This document shows positions 7,918 to 17,956 of a DNA stretch of 45,255 bases, one piece after another; position 1 is the stretch's first letter, and the number at the start of each line of letters is the position of its first letter. The position numbers were made by a program, and so were the translations under genes. Source of the stretch: Acidobacteriaceae bacterium (GTDB lineage Bacteria; Acidobacteriota; Terriglobia; Terriglobales; Acidobacteriaceae). The notes under the pieces were generated by a model. The model did not search any database. It was not told where the DNA came from and saw only the letters and a program-made list of their open reading frames with translations. The DNA lies in the NCBI GenBank assembly GCA_030039035.1, contig JASHQQ010000022.1, positions 1 through 45,255 on the forward strand, in the 5' to 3' direction.

Positions 7918-10788
7918 TTATTCGTCATCATCCTCTTCCGGCATCGGATCGGCCCCGTTGGGCAATTTGCGCGGGTCGGGCAGGATCTTCACCGGTTGCG
8001 TCAGCGTCTTTCCATCGACCGTCAGCCTGACCGTGTAGTCGCCAGGCTCAAGGCCCTGCTGCCCACGTTCCCGGCCCGCAGTCTCCGGCTGAGAAGCCGT
8101 AGTGCCCGCCGGGTGGCAGGCATCCACGGGTGGTTGCGGCGGCGGCCCGCCGAAAAAGAACCTGCGCGAAGGCACTACGTTGAGTGCCATGCGGTGCATT
8201 CCCGGCTCGGCCGAAGGCGGCTGCGCCGGCTGCTCCCAGTAAGCCTGCACATTAATGGCCTCGGTATCCACCGGCTTGACCGGTGTATCGCTGGCCGCGC
8301 ACGCCACCACCTTGCCGCCCGTGTCGACCAACTCGAGTTTGATCGGCGAGTGCGGCGCCGACTTGAGCCAATAGTAGGCGAGCACGCCTGCTGGCGGATT
8401 CAGTTCCTGCGGCTCTTCGCGCGGAAGAGGCGTGCCGTCCTGACTTCCCTGGTGGATAGTCCACGTTGCGCCGGGCGCAAAAAGCCAGGCGCCGGCCGAC
8501 CGAATCTTTTCGCCATCCGCGGCGATCTGGCGCAATGCCGACATCCGATCGAGCACCCAGAAGCCGCGGCCGTGCGTGGCCACGGCCAGGTCATCACCGT
8601 GCACCACGAGGTCGCGCACCGAAGTGACCGGCATGTTGAGTTGCAGCGGCTGCCACTGGTCTCCATCGTCGAACGAGACGTAGACACGCAGCTCGGTTGC
8701 GGCGTAGAGCAGGCCTTTTTGTTGAGTGTCTTCGCGAATGCAGTTGACGAACGCGCCGTCGGGGATGCCGTTGACGACGTTTTGCCAGGTCTTGCCGCCG
8801 TCATGCGTGCGGTAGATGTAGGGACGATCGTCGGCCAGGCGATGGCGATCCACCGAGGCATAGGCCGTCTCCACATCGAAGTGGCCGGGCTCCACCTGCG
8901 AAACTTTGCTCCATGCCCTCATGGCCGGCGGGGTGACATTGTTCCAGTTTGCGCCGTCGTCGGGGGTCACGTAGATGAGTCCGTCATCGGTTCCCACCCA
9001 GACAGTCTTCGCGTCAAGAGGCGACGGGCCGATGGTGTACACGACGCCGAACCGGTCGGTCATGGGCTCGTCAATGTCTTTGGCGGTGACGGGGTCGAGA
9101 GTCTGTGGAACCGGGGGATTCAGACGCGTGAGATCGGGACTGATCTTTTGCCAGGTCTTGCCGCGGTCGCGCGTGCGAAAGACAAACTGATTCGAGTAGT
9201 AGAGCGCGTCGTCGGCCTGGGAGAAAACTTCGGGCAGAGTCCACGTTTTGCGGTTGGGATCGTTGGGATCCAGCTTGGGAAGTTCGCCGCCTTCGGGGAC
9301 GGGAAGATTGAGCGACTGGCTGCAGCGCTGGTCGCCATTGCCGTAGAGCAGATCGGGATCCTTGGGATCGGGAACGACGGTGTCGCTTTCGCCGGCTTCG
9401 CAGATGGGCTCCCAGTCGCGGAAATCGAGCGTGCCCATCCGCGACCAGGTGCTGACGCGGACCGCACCGGAGTCCTGCTGCGCACCGTAGAGCGAGTAAG
9501 GAAAGCGGTTGTCGGCGGCGATGTGGTAGATCTCGGCCGTCGGCTGGTTATACCAGGTGCTCCAGGTCTTCGCGCCATCGACCGACACCACCGTGCCCTG
9601 GTCGCTCGAGAGCACCATGCGATTCCCGTCTTTCGGATTGATCCAGAGCTGATGGTAGTCGTCGCCTCCGGGCGCGCCTTTCACCGGAACCCACGTCTTG
9701 CCGGCGTCGAGCGTCATGTACGTTGCGGTGTTGATATCGTAGGCGCGGTCAGGGTTCACTGGATCGACTGTCATCTGGCCGAAGTACCATCCGCGTCCCC
9801 ACAGGCGGCGCTCGTTGTTCACCAGGCGCCACGTCGCGCCCGCGTCGTCGCTCACGTAGATTCCACCGGAGGGTTTCGGCGCATTCGGGCCTCTCCCGGC
9901 GCTGGCGCGGAACGAAGGAGCGATCGCCGTGCCCAGATCATCCACCACCGCATACACGCGGTCAGGATTGCCCGGAGCAATCGCGACTCCGATCTTGCCC
10001 ACGAAGTCATCGGTGGGCAGTCCGTTGGTGAGTTGATGCCACGTATCGCCCCCGTCGGACGATTTGTAGAGTCCTCCGCCGGGCAGGTTGGTGGGAGCGT
10101 AAACCGCCCATGGCGGCCGCCGCGTGCCCCACAACGATGCGTACAGTGTCATCGGGTGCTGAGGGTCGAGCGCCAGATCCACGGCGCCGACATCGTTGGG
10201 ATACTTCGCCGATGCGAGGATTCTGGTCCAATGCGCTCCGCCATCGGTAGTGCGATAGACCCCACGTTCCGGATTGGCTTTGTACGCGTGGCCCAGCGCG
10301 GCGACGTAGACACGATCGGGATCGGCGGGATCGACGACGATCTTGCCGATTTGCCGCGTTTCGGCAAGACCGATTGAATGCCACGTCCTGCCCGCATCGG
10401 TGGATTTGAAAACGCCGATGCCGTAGGAGTGCTGGCTGCGAATGTCCGGCTCGCCTGTGCCCACGTAAACGATGTCGGGGTTGGAAGGCGCCACCGCGAT
10501 GGCGCCGATCGAGCCGATCGGAATCCCGGTATCCGGATCGTCGGCAACCGGAAACCAGGTTCGGCCGGAGTTTTCGGTCTTCCACACGCCTCCGCCCACC
10601 GAGCCCGTGTAAAACGTATCCGGCTGGGCGGCGTTTCCGGCGACGGCGTAGCTGCGTCCGCCGCGCATGGGGCCGACATCGCGCCATTGCAGGCCGGAGA
10701 GCATTTCCGCGGAGTATTGTTGCGCGGTAGCGGGAAGCGCGAAAGCCAGACCAAGGGATGCGGCAAAGAAAAGGCGCCCTGAAGACAT
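7918..10788 (-). CDS. Exported Asp-box/BNR-repeat propeller protein (sortilin/VPS10-like)
   Basis: 956 residues from ATG 10788, chosen because GGAG lies seven bases upstream and the signal peptide MSSGRLFFAASLGLAFALPA starts there; the frame runs upstream to 10851. The mature protein begins QQYSAEMLSGLQWRDVGPMRGGRS, typical of the WD40/YVTN/BNR-like glycosyl hydrolase group of Acidobacteriota and Bacteroidota. At least eleven Asp-box-like motifs (GRTWFPV, GRTWHSI, GAHWTRI, GDTWHQL, GATWRLV, GKTWVPV, AKTWSTW, GKTWQKI, GANWNNV, GKTWQNV, GDQWQPL) imply one or two large propellers. A C-terminal beta domain (about 780-940) ends with TVRLTVDGKTLTQPVKILPDPR. These proteins are often named sialidase-like, but Asp-boxes are structural and I see no sialidase active site, so hydrolase activity is not established. 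Confidence 0.85.
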   Translation of the reverse strand: MSSGRLFFAASLGLAFALPATAQQYSAEMLSGLQWRDVGPMRGGRSYAVAGNAAQPDTFYTGSVGGGVWKTENSGRTWFPVADDPDTGIPIGSIGAIAVAPSNPDIVYVGTGEPDIRSQHSYGIGVFKSTDAGRTWHSIGLAETRQIGKIVVDPADPDRVYVAALGHAYKANPERGVYRTTDGGAHWTRILASAKYPNDVGAVDLALDPQHPMTLYASLWGTRRPPWAVYAPTNLPGGGLYKSSDGGDTWHQLTNGLPTDDFVGKIGVAIAPGNPDRVYAVVDDLGTAIAPSFRASAGRGPNAPKPSGGIYVSDDAGATWRLVNNERRLWGRGWYFGQMTVDPVNPDRAYDINTATYMTLDAGKTWVPVKGAPGGDDYHQLWINPKDGNRMVLSSDQGTVVSVDGAKTWSTWYNQPTAEIYHIAADNRFPYSLYGAQQDSGAVRVSTWSRMGTLDFRDWEPICEAGESDTVVPDPKDPDLLYGNGDQRCSQSLNLPVPEGGELPKLDPNDPNRKTWTLPEVFSQADDALYYSNQFVFRTRDRGKTWQKISPDLTRLNPPVPQTLDPVTAKDIDEPMTDRFGVVYTIGPSPLDAKTVWVGTDDGLIYVTPDDGANWNNVTPPAMRAWSKVSQVEPGHFDVETAYASVDRHRLADDRPYIYRTHDGGKTWQNVVNGIPDGAFVNCIREDTQQKGLLYAATELRVYVSFDDGDQWQPLQLNMPVTSVRDLVVHGDDLAVATHGRGFWVLDRMSALRQIAADGEKIRSAGAWLFAPGATWTIHQGSQDGTPLPREEPQELNPPAGVLAYYWLKSAPHSPIKLELVDTGGKVVACAASDTPVKPVDTEAINVQAYWEQPAQPPSAEPGMHRMALNVVPSRRFFFGGPPPQPPVDACHPAGTTASQPETAGRERGQQGLEPGDYTVRLTVDGKTLTQPVKILPDPRKLPNGADPMPEEDDDE

Positions 10789-11373
10789 GCGATGGCTCCA
10801 TTGCATTCGGATTTTTGTGCTACAGGGAAAGCGACCGCCTGGCGACCCCATTGGATTGTAGACTACGGATCATCGATCCCCGCGCTTCCGCGTTACCTCG
10901 TATAATCCTGTTGGCTGCCAGTCAATGCCAGGCGAGTGGAGAGACAGGGGCGCCGTTGAACACCGTCGAATGGGCCCGGAATGCAATGCTGCTTTGTACC
11001 TTTGCGTCGCTGGCCATGGCGAGATAGTCCGCGATCCAAATGGCGCGCGAAATCAATCGACTGGAGGCCAATGGCGAGCGAATCTCGATGAAATGGTGGC
11101 CAAATTACAAAGATCGTCGCGTTTTGCGGCGTTACCGTTTCGCAATTCCCGATGGCCGCCTCCATCTTGTCTAAATGATGTGCATGGCGGGCGCCCTGGT
11201 GTTCCTTGCCGTGGGAATCCTTCTCTAGTTCCAGACGAAAAATCAAACAGTTCCATCGTCTCCGCCAAGCCGAACTACGGTTTACACTTCCTCTAACCGG
11301 CCGCTGGCAAATCTTCGGAAAAGAGACAAAGAATGCTATCGGCTTCAGATGCGGAAAACCGAGCCACCGAAAC
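10789..11373. other. 585-base region without a supported gene
   Basis: It lies between the divergent propeller gene and TonB receptor 2. A perfect TATAAT at 10901-10906 (+ strand) could be a -10 box, but no good -35 is seen. Frames in the region (for example 10925-11296) lack ribosome-binding sites and family resemblance. It may hold a long leader for the receptor gene. Confidence 0.5.
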
Positions 11374-14300
11374 ATGCGGCGATCTATCATCGATTGGTTC
11401 ACAACCATGACCCGGCCGGCGAGATTCTGCGCGCTGGCCTGCATAGCGTGCGCTTCCGTTTTGCCGGCGCAGAATCCGAACGGAGCGCTGCGCGGCACCG
11501 TCCAGGATTCGAGCGGAGCGCGCGTGGCTTCGGCCACCGTCACCCTTCGCCTGCCATCGACGTCGCAGACGCGGACGGCCTCGTGCGACGAGCAAGGCGA
11601 GTTTCGCATCGACGGCCTCGCACCCGGAGACTGGAAGATGGCAGTTTCGGCGCACGGGTTCGCCGATGCCGGCGCCGAGGTGCGGATCGATGTCAGCGCC
11701 AGCCGCGACGTGGTAGTGACCCTCAAGCCCCTCGGCGAGGCGCAAACGGTCGTCGTCGCGGCCCACGCTTCGTCCATCGCCACACAGCCCATGGATGTTG
11801 CCAGCCAGGTGCATGGAGGCGTGGTAACGCGCGAGGATCTGACGACTCTGCCCCTGGCGGAGCGCACTTTCGCCAACATCGCGTATCTGGTGCCGGGTAC
11901 CGAGCCGGTGGAACCCTCCGACCCGACCAAGGCGCGCATCACTGCGATCTCCACGGGAGGCAGTTCGGGATTGAACAACGAGCTTTCCGTGGATGGCGCC
12001 GACAACTCCGACGACTACATCGGCGGATTTCTGCAGAATTTTTCACCCGATGCGATCGAGGAGTTTTCGATGCGCACCGCGCAGGAGGATGCGGACACAG
12101 GAGGAACGACCGCCGGTTCGGTGATCATCACCACCCGACGCGGCGGCAACGACTGGCACGGAACGGCTTCGTTTTACGAGCGAGCGGCTGCTCTCAATGC
12201 GCGCTTTCCGATCGAGAATCCCGCTCCCAATCCCAAGCAGCCTTTCTCGCGCCAGAACTACATTGCCACGCTCGGCGGGCCTCTCGCGCGAAATCGCGTG
12301 TGGTCCTTCACCTCGTATGAACAGGTGCATGAAGATGCCAGCATCGCTTACAGTCCCGCCAGCCTGCAGCAGTTCGACGCGCTGGCTTCGCTGGCCGCAG
12401 ACGGCCTGATCCCGGGAGTGGCTTCGATCGCCGTCCCAACCTTTGTCCCTATTCCCTTTCGCGACTTTCTCGCCTCGGAACGGCTCGACTGGGCGCAATC
12501 TCCGCGTTCCGCCTGGTTTCTCCGCGGCTCGGTCGACACCTACACCACGCACAACAACCTGGTCGAGCAGGGGACCCTGCCTTCCACCGGCCTGCTGACG
12601 CACAACAACTACATGAATCTGGTCGTCGGAAATCAGTATGTCTTTTCACCCAGGTGGCTCGCCCAGTCGGTGTTCGGCGCAAGCGGACTGCACCTGACCC
12701 AGGCGCGTAACTCCAATCTCGGATTCGCGCTGGCGTTTCCCTTCAGCTCCACGGCTCTTACCATTTCGGGTTTCGAAACGTTTGGAGACAACCAGTTCGC
12801 CACGCCAATCACTTTCTTTCCATCGGAGCGCAACCAGGAGAAATACCAGCTCCGCTCCGACATCAGCGGAGCGTTCTCGGGTCACGCGCCCAAGTTCGGC
12901 CTCAACTTCATTCATGAGCCTGTGCTCGGCGGCTCGTTTCCCGGCAACACGGAGACGCTCTACAAGTTCCCCGAGAATCCGGCGTATTACGTGGCCAATC
13001 CAGCGGAATTCACAGCGGATCTGAAAGCGGACTCATCGACCTCGACCCTGGGTGGAGGCTTTTCCCAGAACGTCCAGCGGCTGGCCTTGTACGCGCAGGA
13101 CTCCTGGCGCATTTCGCGGCGGCTCACCATGAACTACGGGCTGCGCTGGTCCGCGACCTGGGGCCTGTTCACCGCGTCGGGAAGAAGCCAGCTTGAAAAT
13201 CCCGGATACATCACGCTGCGCGCGCTTCAGATTCCGCTCGTTTCCACGGCGCCCAGCGACGATCGCGAGCAGTTCGCGCCGCGGCTGGGACTCGCCTGGT
13301 CGCCTGGCGCGCGCAGGAATACCGTGCTGCGCGGCGGGCTCGGCCTGTTTTATAACGATCTGGCGCAGAACGGATGGGTCACGGCCTTTCAGGCTCTCCA
13401 TGCGGCGCCCGGCCCCTGCGTGGACCCGATCGGGAACCCCGGCTCGCCGCAGAACTCGGGATGCGTTCCCGGAGACATCGCCGGCGGAACCGCGAGCCTC
13501 ATCGATCCGCATTACCATACACCCTACGCGCTTCATGCATCCGGGGGCATCGAGCACTCCTTCAGCGAGCATTGGCTTGCGAGCGCCGACTATATCCACG
13601 AGCAGGGCAACCACGCGTACCGGGCCTACAGTTACACCGGCGGGGTGAATCTGTTTACCCCGCTGCTGCCCGCCGCGGACCCCGCCCAGGCAGCCGATGT
13701 GCCCAACGTCGACGTCTTCCACTCCGACAATCGGTCCAGCTTCAACGCCGTCATGTTTCACGCGCAGGGTGACTGGACCCGTCGGGTCAGCCTGATCGCC
13801 AACTATACGTTCTCGAAGGCGCAGACATGGGGATGCGTTCTGGGCGAACTGTTCGATTACGTCAATGGCGTGTGCAATCCCCTCGATCCTTTTGCGCCGG
13901 GAGACTACGGGCCATCTGGCGAGGATGTGCGCCACCGAGCGGTTCTTGCCGGAACGTGGCATGCGCCCCGCAAGCTGGAGTTGAGCACGCTGACGCAGGC
14001 CGAAAGCGCGCGCCCCTTCACCATCACCACCGCGGACAACTCCAATCGCATTTCGGTGAACGGCGTCCGAACACCGCTCGACGAGTTTCGCGGCACTCCG
14101 TACATTCAAGCCGACCTGCGCCTCAGCCGGCCGGTGAGGCTCGGAGAACGGTGGACTCTGACGCCTTTTGCCGAGGCCTTCAACCTTTTCAACCGGAACA
14201 ATCCGGGCGCCAATTACGTCACCAACATCGCAACTCTACCTGTCCCTCAAGCGCAGGCACAGACAGGGAACGTCACGGATATCTGCACCAACTCCACATG

Positions 14301-14433
14301 CACCGCGACCGAGCCCATCCGCAGCCTGAACCAGTTGCGTGTCCCCGGAGGCGAGCTCGGCGACTTCTTCGGGCCCGGTACCACCGTGGGCATACCCTTT
14401 GCCGCGCAACTCGGCCTTCGCCTCGCGTTCTAG
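11374..14433 (+). CDS. TonB-dependent receptor, Oar-like, with carboxypeptidase-regulatory domain
   Basis: About 1019 residues from ATG 11374; ATG 11407 is an equally possible start because the signal peptide core (RFCALACIACASVLPAQ) follows it directly. A carboxypeptidase-regulatory domain (GALRGTVQDSSGARVASATVTL, FRIDGLAPGDWKMAV) is followed by a well-preserved plug: LPLAERTFANIAYLVPGTEP, LNNELSVDGADNSDDY, FSPDAIEEFSMRT, GSVIITTRRGGNDWHG. The barrel has LALYAQDSWRISRRLTMNYGLRW, PRLGLAWSPG, LASADYIHEQGN, IANYTFSKAQTW and a C-terminal strand ending GLRLAF. It is an outer-membrane importer; the ligand is unknown. The GH15 gene starts 164 bases downstream on the same strand beyond a possible terminator, so the two may be separate units. 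Confidence 0.92.
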   Translation: MRRSIIDWFTTMTRPARFCALACIACASVLPAQNPNGALRGTVQDSSGARVASATVTLRLPSTSQTRTASCDEQGEFRIDGLAPGDWKMAVSAHGFADAGAEVRIDVSASRDVVVTLKPLGEAQTVVVAAHASSIATQPMDVASQVHGGVVTREDLTTLPLAERTFANIAYLVPGTEPVEPSDPTKARITAISTGGSSGLNNELSVDGADNSDDYIGGFLQNFSPDAIEEFSMRTAQEDADTGGTTAGSVIITTRRGGNDWHGTASFYERAAALNARFPIENPAPNPKQPFSRQNYIATLGGPLARNRVWSFTSYEQVHEDASIAYSPASLQQFDALASLAADGLIPGVASIAVPTFVPIPFRDFLASERLDWAQSPRSAWFLRGSVDTYTTHNNLVEQGTLPSTGLLTHNNYMNLVVGNQYVFSPRWLAQSVFGASGLHLTQARNSNLGFALAFPFSSTALTISGFETFGDNQFATPITFFPSERNQEKYQLRSDISGAFSGHAPKFGLNFIHEPVLGGSFPGNTETLYKFPENPAYYVANPAEFTADLKADSSTSTLGGGFSQNVQRLALYAQDSWRISRRLTMNYGLRWSATWGLFTASGRSQLENPGYITLRALQIPLVSTAPSDDREQFAPRLGLAWSPGARRNTVLRGGLGLFYNDLAQNGWVTAFQALHAAPGPCVDPIGNPGSPQNSGCVPGDIAGGTASLIDPHYHTPYALHASGGIEHSFSEHWLASADYIHEQGNHAYRAYSYTGGVNLFTPLLPAADPAQAADVPNVDVFHSDNRSSFNAVMFHAQGDWTRRVSLIANYTFSKAQTWGCVLGELFDYVNGVCNPLDPFAPGDYGPSGEDVRHRAVLAGTWHAPRKLELSTLTQAESARPFTITTADNSNRISVNGVRTPLDEFRGTPYIQADLRLSRPVRLGERWTLTPFAEAFNLFNRNNPGANYVTNIATLPVPQAQAQTGNVTDICTNSTCTATEPIRSLNQLRVPGGELGDFFGPGTTVGIPFAAQLGLRLAF

Positions 14434-14459
14434 GCGTTTGACCCTTTGCACTTCTACCT

Positions 14460-14484
14460 CCTGGGTGCCCCATCGTTGCGGCGC
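14460..14484 (+). repeat. Dispersed GGTGCCCCAT intergenic repeat, copy 1
   Basis: This 25-base segment (CCTGGGTGCCCCATCGTTGC plus GGCGC) matches the reverse complement of 21904-21928 at 24 of 25 positions. It sits just after the stop of TonB receptor 2. Related shorter copies are at 18093, 20444 and 38643. Confidence 0.7.
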
Positions 14485-14489
14485 GCCGG

Positions 14490-14510
14490 AGCCCCCTCTC
14501 CCGGGGCTTT
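14490..14510 (+). terminator. Possible intrinsic terminator after TonB receptor 2
   Basis: The arms AGCCCC (14490-14495) and GGGGCT (14503-14508) enclose a seven-base loop and run into TTT. The T tract is short. A second nested hairpin (GGAAG 14546-14550 with CTTCC 14555-14559, inside GGGGCGGGA/TCCCTGCCCC) follows before the GH15 gene. Confidence 0.45.
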
Positions 14511-14597
14511 GTCCGTGCCGGTTGCGGCGCAGGGGCGGGAGGAACGGAAGTTGACTTCCCTGCCCCCGATGGCTCTTCCTGCATCGTAGAAAGTGGA

Positions 14598-16472
14598 ATG
14601 ACGCACGATCCTCACGAGCACCAGGCCATGGCCGCAAGAATCGAAGATTACGCGCTGCTGGGCGATTGCGAGACGGCTGCCCTGGTCGGCAGGAATGGCT
14701 CCATCGACTGGCTCTGCTGGCCCAACTTCTCATCCGAAGCCTGCTTCTGCGCGCTGTTGGGAACCGAAGAGAATGGCTACTGGCGCATCTCGCCCGCGGA
14801 GGGCGCCTGCACCTCCACGCGCCGTTATCGCGACTGCACGCTCATCCTCGAAACAACCTTCCACAGCGACGAAGGCGAGGCCAGGCTGATCGATTTCATG
14901 CCCGTTCGGGAGCGCAACTCCGATGTGGTGCGCATCGTGGAAGGCCTCCGCGGCAAGCTCGCGCTCCGCATGGAACTGGTCTTGCGCTTCGATTACGGGC
15001 GCACTGTGCCATGGGTTACGGCATTGGACGATGGGGTTCGCGCGGTGGCAGGCCCCAATCTGGTCATGCTGCACTCGTCGGTTCCCGTGCATGGCGAGGA
15101 CCTGATGACCGTCGCGGAGTTCACCGTGCAAGCCGGCGAGCGGGCCTGGTTCACGTTGACCTATGGCCCCTCGCATAAACCCGACCCTGCGCCCATCGAT
15201 CCCCATCAGGCCGAAATGGACACGGAGAAGTTCTGGACTTCGTGGGCCGGCCAATTGACGTGCAAGGGCCAGTATCTCGAGGTTGTCGAGCGGTCGCTCA
15301 TCACGCTGAAGGCTATGACCTACCGCCCTACCGGCGGCATCGTTGCCTCCATCACCACATCGCTGCCGGAATGGATCGGAGGCATCCGCAATTGGGATTA
15401 TCGCTATTGCTGGCTGCGGGATACCACCTTCACGCTCAGGGCGCTGGCCAATGCCGGTTATCAGGATGAAGCCGCTGCATGGCAGGATTGGCTGCTGCGC
15501 GCCCTGGCCGGCAGCCCCGACCAGGTGCAGATCATGTACGGCCTCAAAGGCGAACGGCAACTTGTGGAGTGGGAAGCCGAATGGCTTCCGGGATACGAAG
15601 GTTCCAGGCCTGTACGCGTCGGCAACGCCGCGTCGAAGCAGGTGCAGCTCGACATCTACGGAGAAATGCTGGACTGCTTTTATCATGCGCAACAGAGCCT
15701 GGCGGCACATGGCGAGCAGGAGTTCCGCGTTCTCGCCCTGCTCCTCGAGCACCTCGAAACGATCTGGCGCGACGTCGATCAGGGAATATGGGAGACGCGC
15801 GGAGGGCCGAAACAATTCACCTATTCGAAGATGATGGCGTGGGTGGCCTTCGATCGCGCCGTGAGAATTGCGGAAGGACTCAAATACCGCGCCCCGCTGG
15901 ACCGGTGGAAGCAGGTGCGCGACACGATTCACGAGGAGATTTGCAGAAACGCCTGGAACCCTGGGAAGAAATGCTTCGTGCGGTCCTATGGTTCCGACCA
16001 GCTCGATGCGGCGCTGCTGCAGATGCCGCTGGTGGGATTCCTGCCGGGCGACGATCCGCGCGTTCGAGCCACGGTGGAAACGATCGGGCGGGAGTTGATG
16101 GTGGATGGTTTCGTACAAAGGTATGACACTTCGAAGGTTGACGATGGCTTGCCGCCCGGTGAGGGCGCGTTTCTCGCCTGCAGCTTCTGGATGGTGAGCA
16201 GCCTGAAGGCGATCGGCAGGGCAGAGGATGGCAGAAGGCTCTTCGAGCGGCTCCTCTCGCTATGCAACGATGTTGGACTCCTCTCAGAGGAGTACGACCC
16301 CGGAACAAATCGGCTGCTGGGTAACTTTCCCCAGGCCTTTTCGCATATTGCGCTCGTCAACGCCGCCTTCGATCTGGAAGACGAGGACCATGTGCGCACC
16401 CGGCACACCGCCGATGGCCGCCCACAACCGGATGCATCCGGCGCGGACGATCGCGTGATCGAATCGGGTTGA
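14598..16472 (+). CDS. Glycoside hydrolase family 15 protein (glucoamylase/trehalase-like)
   Basis: 624 residues, the usual length for bacterial GH15 enzymes, with no signal peptide, so probably cytoplasmic. The N-terminal beta-sandwich (about 13-220) begins RIEDYALLGDCETAALVGRNGSIDWLCWP, the family hallmark. The (alpha/alpha)6 barrel follows, with GGIRNWDYRYCWLRDTTFTL near 261-280, LDIYGEMLDC at 351-360 and GEGAFLACSFWMV from 521. Glu522 of the last motif is a candidate catalytic base, by family knowledge. GH15 enzymes of this layout hydrolyse alpha-glucosidic bonds (maltooligosaccharides, or trehalose in several bacteria); sequence alone does not decide which. ATG 14598 follows AAGTGGA; ATG 14628 is an alternative. 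It stands alone between TonB receptor 2 and the lactonase-like gene. Confidence 0.92.
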   Translation: MTHDPHEHQAMAARIEDYALLGDCETAALVGRNGSIDWLCWPNFSSEACFCALLGTEENGYWRISPAEGACTSTRRYRDCTLILETTFHSDEGEARLIDFMPVRERNSDVVRIVEGLRGKLALRMELVLRFDYGRTVPWVTALDDGVRAVAGPNLVMLHSSVPVHGEDLMTVAEFTVQAGERAWFTLTYGPSHKPDPAPIDPHQAEMDTEKFWTSWAGQLTCKGQYLEVVERSLITLKAMTYRPTGGIVASITTSLPEWIGGIRNWDYRYCWLRDTTFTLRALANAGYQDEAAAWQDWLLRALAGSPDQVQIMYGLKGERQLVEWEAEWLPGYEGSRPVRVGNAASKQVQLDIYGEMLDCFYHAQQSLAAHGEQEFRVLALLLEHLETIWRDVDQGIWETRGGPKQFTYSKMMAWVAFDRAVRIAEGLKYRAPLDRWKQVRDTIHEEICRNAWNPGKKCFVRSYGSDQLDAALLQMPLVGFLPGDDPRVRATVETIGRELMVDGFVQRYDTSKVDDGLPPGEGAFLACSFWMVSSLKAIGRAEDGRRLFERLLSLCNDVGLLSEEYDPGTNRLLGNFPQAFSHIALVNAAFDLEDEDHVRTRHTADGRPQPDASGADDRVIESG

Positions 16473-16696
16473 CCGTTCGCACGCGTATCCTCACCGTGAA
16501 TCGCGATCGACTGTCGCTGATTCGGCTCTGTTAACTTTTGGACCCTCGGGCAACCGTAGCGGCTCAGGCGTGCGTCCCAACGTCAGCGGTCGTTCCCGGT
16601 CGAATCCGCAGTACAACCCAAGCGGCGTTGTCCCTGCTGTTCCCCGGAAGTCGAGGAATGATCCGAGGTCCGGGGCGCCGCATGGAGGTTTTCTCT

Positions 16697-17938
16697 ATGA
16701 TGCGCAAGCTGAGTTTCGCTTGCTTGTGTGCAGCGCCTGGCACCGCTGTGACATTTGCCCAGGCCAGCCGCGAATCTGTGGACGCAACCGCAAATGCCGG
16801 CACGACAACCGGCACTTCGCCGTCAGCCTGGGTTTACGTGGTCGAAGTCCCCAATGGCGGACACACCTCGACGCTGAATGGATATCAGGCATCCGCGGAT
16901 GGCAAGCTCACTCCCCTGCCCGGATCGCCGTTGGCCACGTTTCCGGGCGGCAGTATCGCCGTCAACGGCAAGTATGTGATTGTTCCGGACGAGTTGGACC
17001 AGAACATCGCCGCTTACACGATCGGGTCGAACGGCGCACTTACCCTTTCCCATGTTACGGATGCGCCCGCAAGCGCTCCTGGATGCGAAGGCATGATGTG
17101 GGGCGTTCTCGATCACACCGGTGCAGACTTTTGCAGCTTTGGGTGGGCCAGTGAGGGATGCAATGACTGGTCCGCCCTGTCTTTTCCGGTGGACAAAAGC
17201 AATGGACAACTCGACTATCTGAACAGCGCCGGATATGACCAGACGTTTACCGCATGGCAACAGGTACCCCTTACTTTCCCCGGAGATAACAAGTTCGCCT
17301 ATGGATCCGGCGAGGTCAACGGCGTGCAAAGCATTGCCGGGTTCAAGCGCAACAGCAATGGATCGCTGACCGCGTTGAGCTTCCAGTCGGCGTTGCCCAA
17401 GGCGAAGAGTGGAACCACCTACGATCTGTTGAATCCGGTGCAGGCAGACCCGAATGGAAACCTGGCGGCCGGTGTGATTGAGGTGTTACACACCTCGAGC
17501 GGGATTGCCTGGGGAGAGACGCAGTTAGCCGTCTACTCCGCGGATAGCTCCGGGAAATTGACGACGACCAGCGCTCACGCGAACATGCCCGAGACCCTGA
17601 CCGGAGGGATCGACAGCATGAGCATGTCCCCCTCGGGAAAGCTGTTGGCGGTCTCGGGGAATTATGGGTTGCGAATCTTCCATTTCAACGGGTCGAAACC
17701 GATTACGCCATTCACCGGCTTGATGTCGCACCCGGTAAGCGGGGGCGGAAACCTGTACTCCTGCATTCAGATGTCGTGGGATAACGATAATCATCTGTAT
17801 GCCACCTGCGGGGGCGGGCTGTACGTCTTCACGGTGACACCGACCAGCTTCTCCGTGGCTCCGGGGTCGCCTTACATCGGCAACAACAACATCGTCGTGG
17901 AAAGCATGGCCGTACAGACCTTGCCGCGCTATAAGTAG
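16697..17938 (+). CDS. Exported lactonase-like (YVTN) beta-propeller protein
   Basis: 413 residues. The start at 16697 is fixed by a strong GGAGG (16684-16688) eight bases upstream and by the signal peptide it begins (MMRKLSFACLCAAPGTAVTF); the frame is open further upstream without support. The mature protein has repeated strands of the 6-phosphogluconolactonase-like kind: WVYVVEVPNGGHTSTLNGYQ with ASADGKLTPLPGSP, NIAAYTIGSNGALT, SIAGFKRNSNGSLTAL, LAVYSADSSGKLTTT, SMSMSPSGKLLAVSGNYGLR and GGLYVFTVTPTSFSVAPGSP. Members are usually named lactonase family protein, but exported acidobacterial forms have no shown activity. Six Cys residues in the mature part could form disulfides. Confidence 0.8.
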   Translation: MMRKLSFACLCAAPGTAVTFAQASRESVDATANAGTTTGTSPSAWVYVVEVPNGGHTSTLNGYQASADGKLTPLPGSPLATFPGGSIAVNGKYVIVPDELDQNIAAYTIGSNGALTLSHVTDAPASAPGCEGMMWGVLDHTGADFCSFGWASEGCNDWSALSFPVDKSNGQLDYLNSAGYDQTFTAWQQVPLTFPGDNKFAYGSGEVNGVQSIAGFKRNSNGSLTALSFQSALPKAKSGTTYDLLNPVQADPNGNLAAGVIEVLHTSSGIAWGETQLAVYSADSSGKLTTTSAHANMPETLTGGIDSMSMSPSGKLLAVSGNYGLRIFHFNGSKPITPFTGLMSHPVSGGGNLYSCIQMSWDNDNHLYATCGGGLYVFTVTPTSFSVAPGSPYIGNNNIVVESMAVQTLPRYK

Positions 17939-17956
17939 CCTGATACGGCGAAAGTG

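Noticed and set aside
7996..10377. 793-codon open frame opposite the Asp-box protein
   Set aside because: The minus-strand frame carries the signal peptide, Asp-box motifs and ribosome-binding site; the plus frame has none.
10901..11027. TATAAT followed after four bases by a 38-codon TTG-started frame
   Set aside because: The geometry resembles the leaderless cases, but the frame is short, has no family resemblance and lacks a -35 box.
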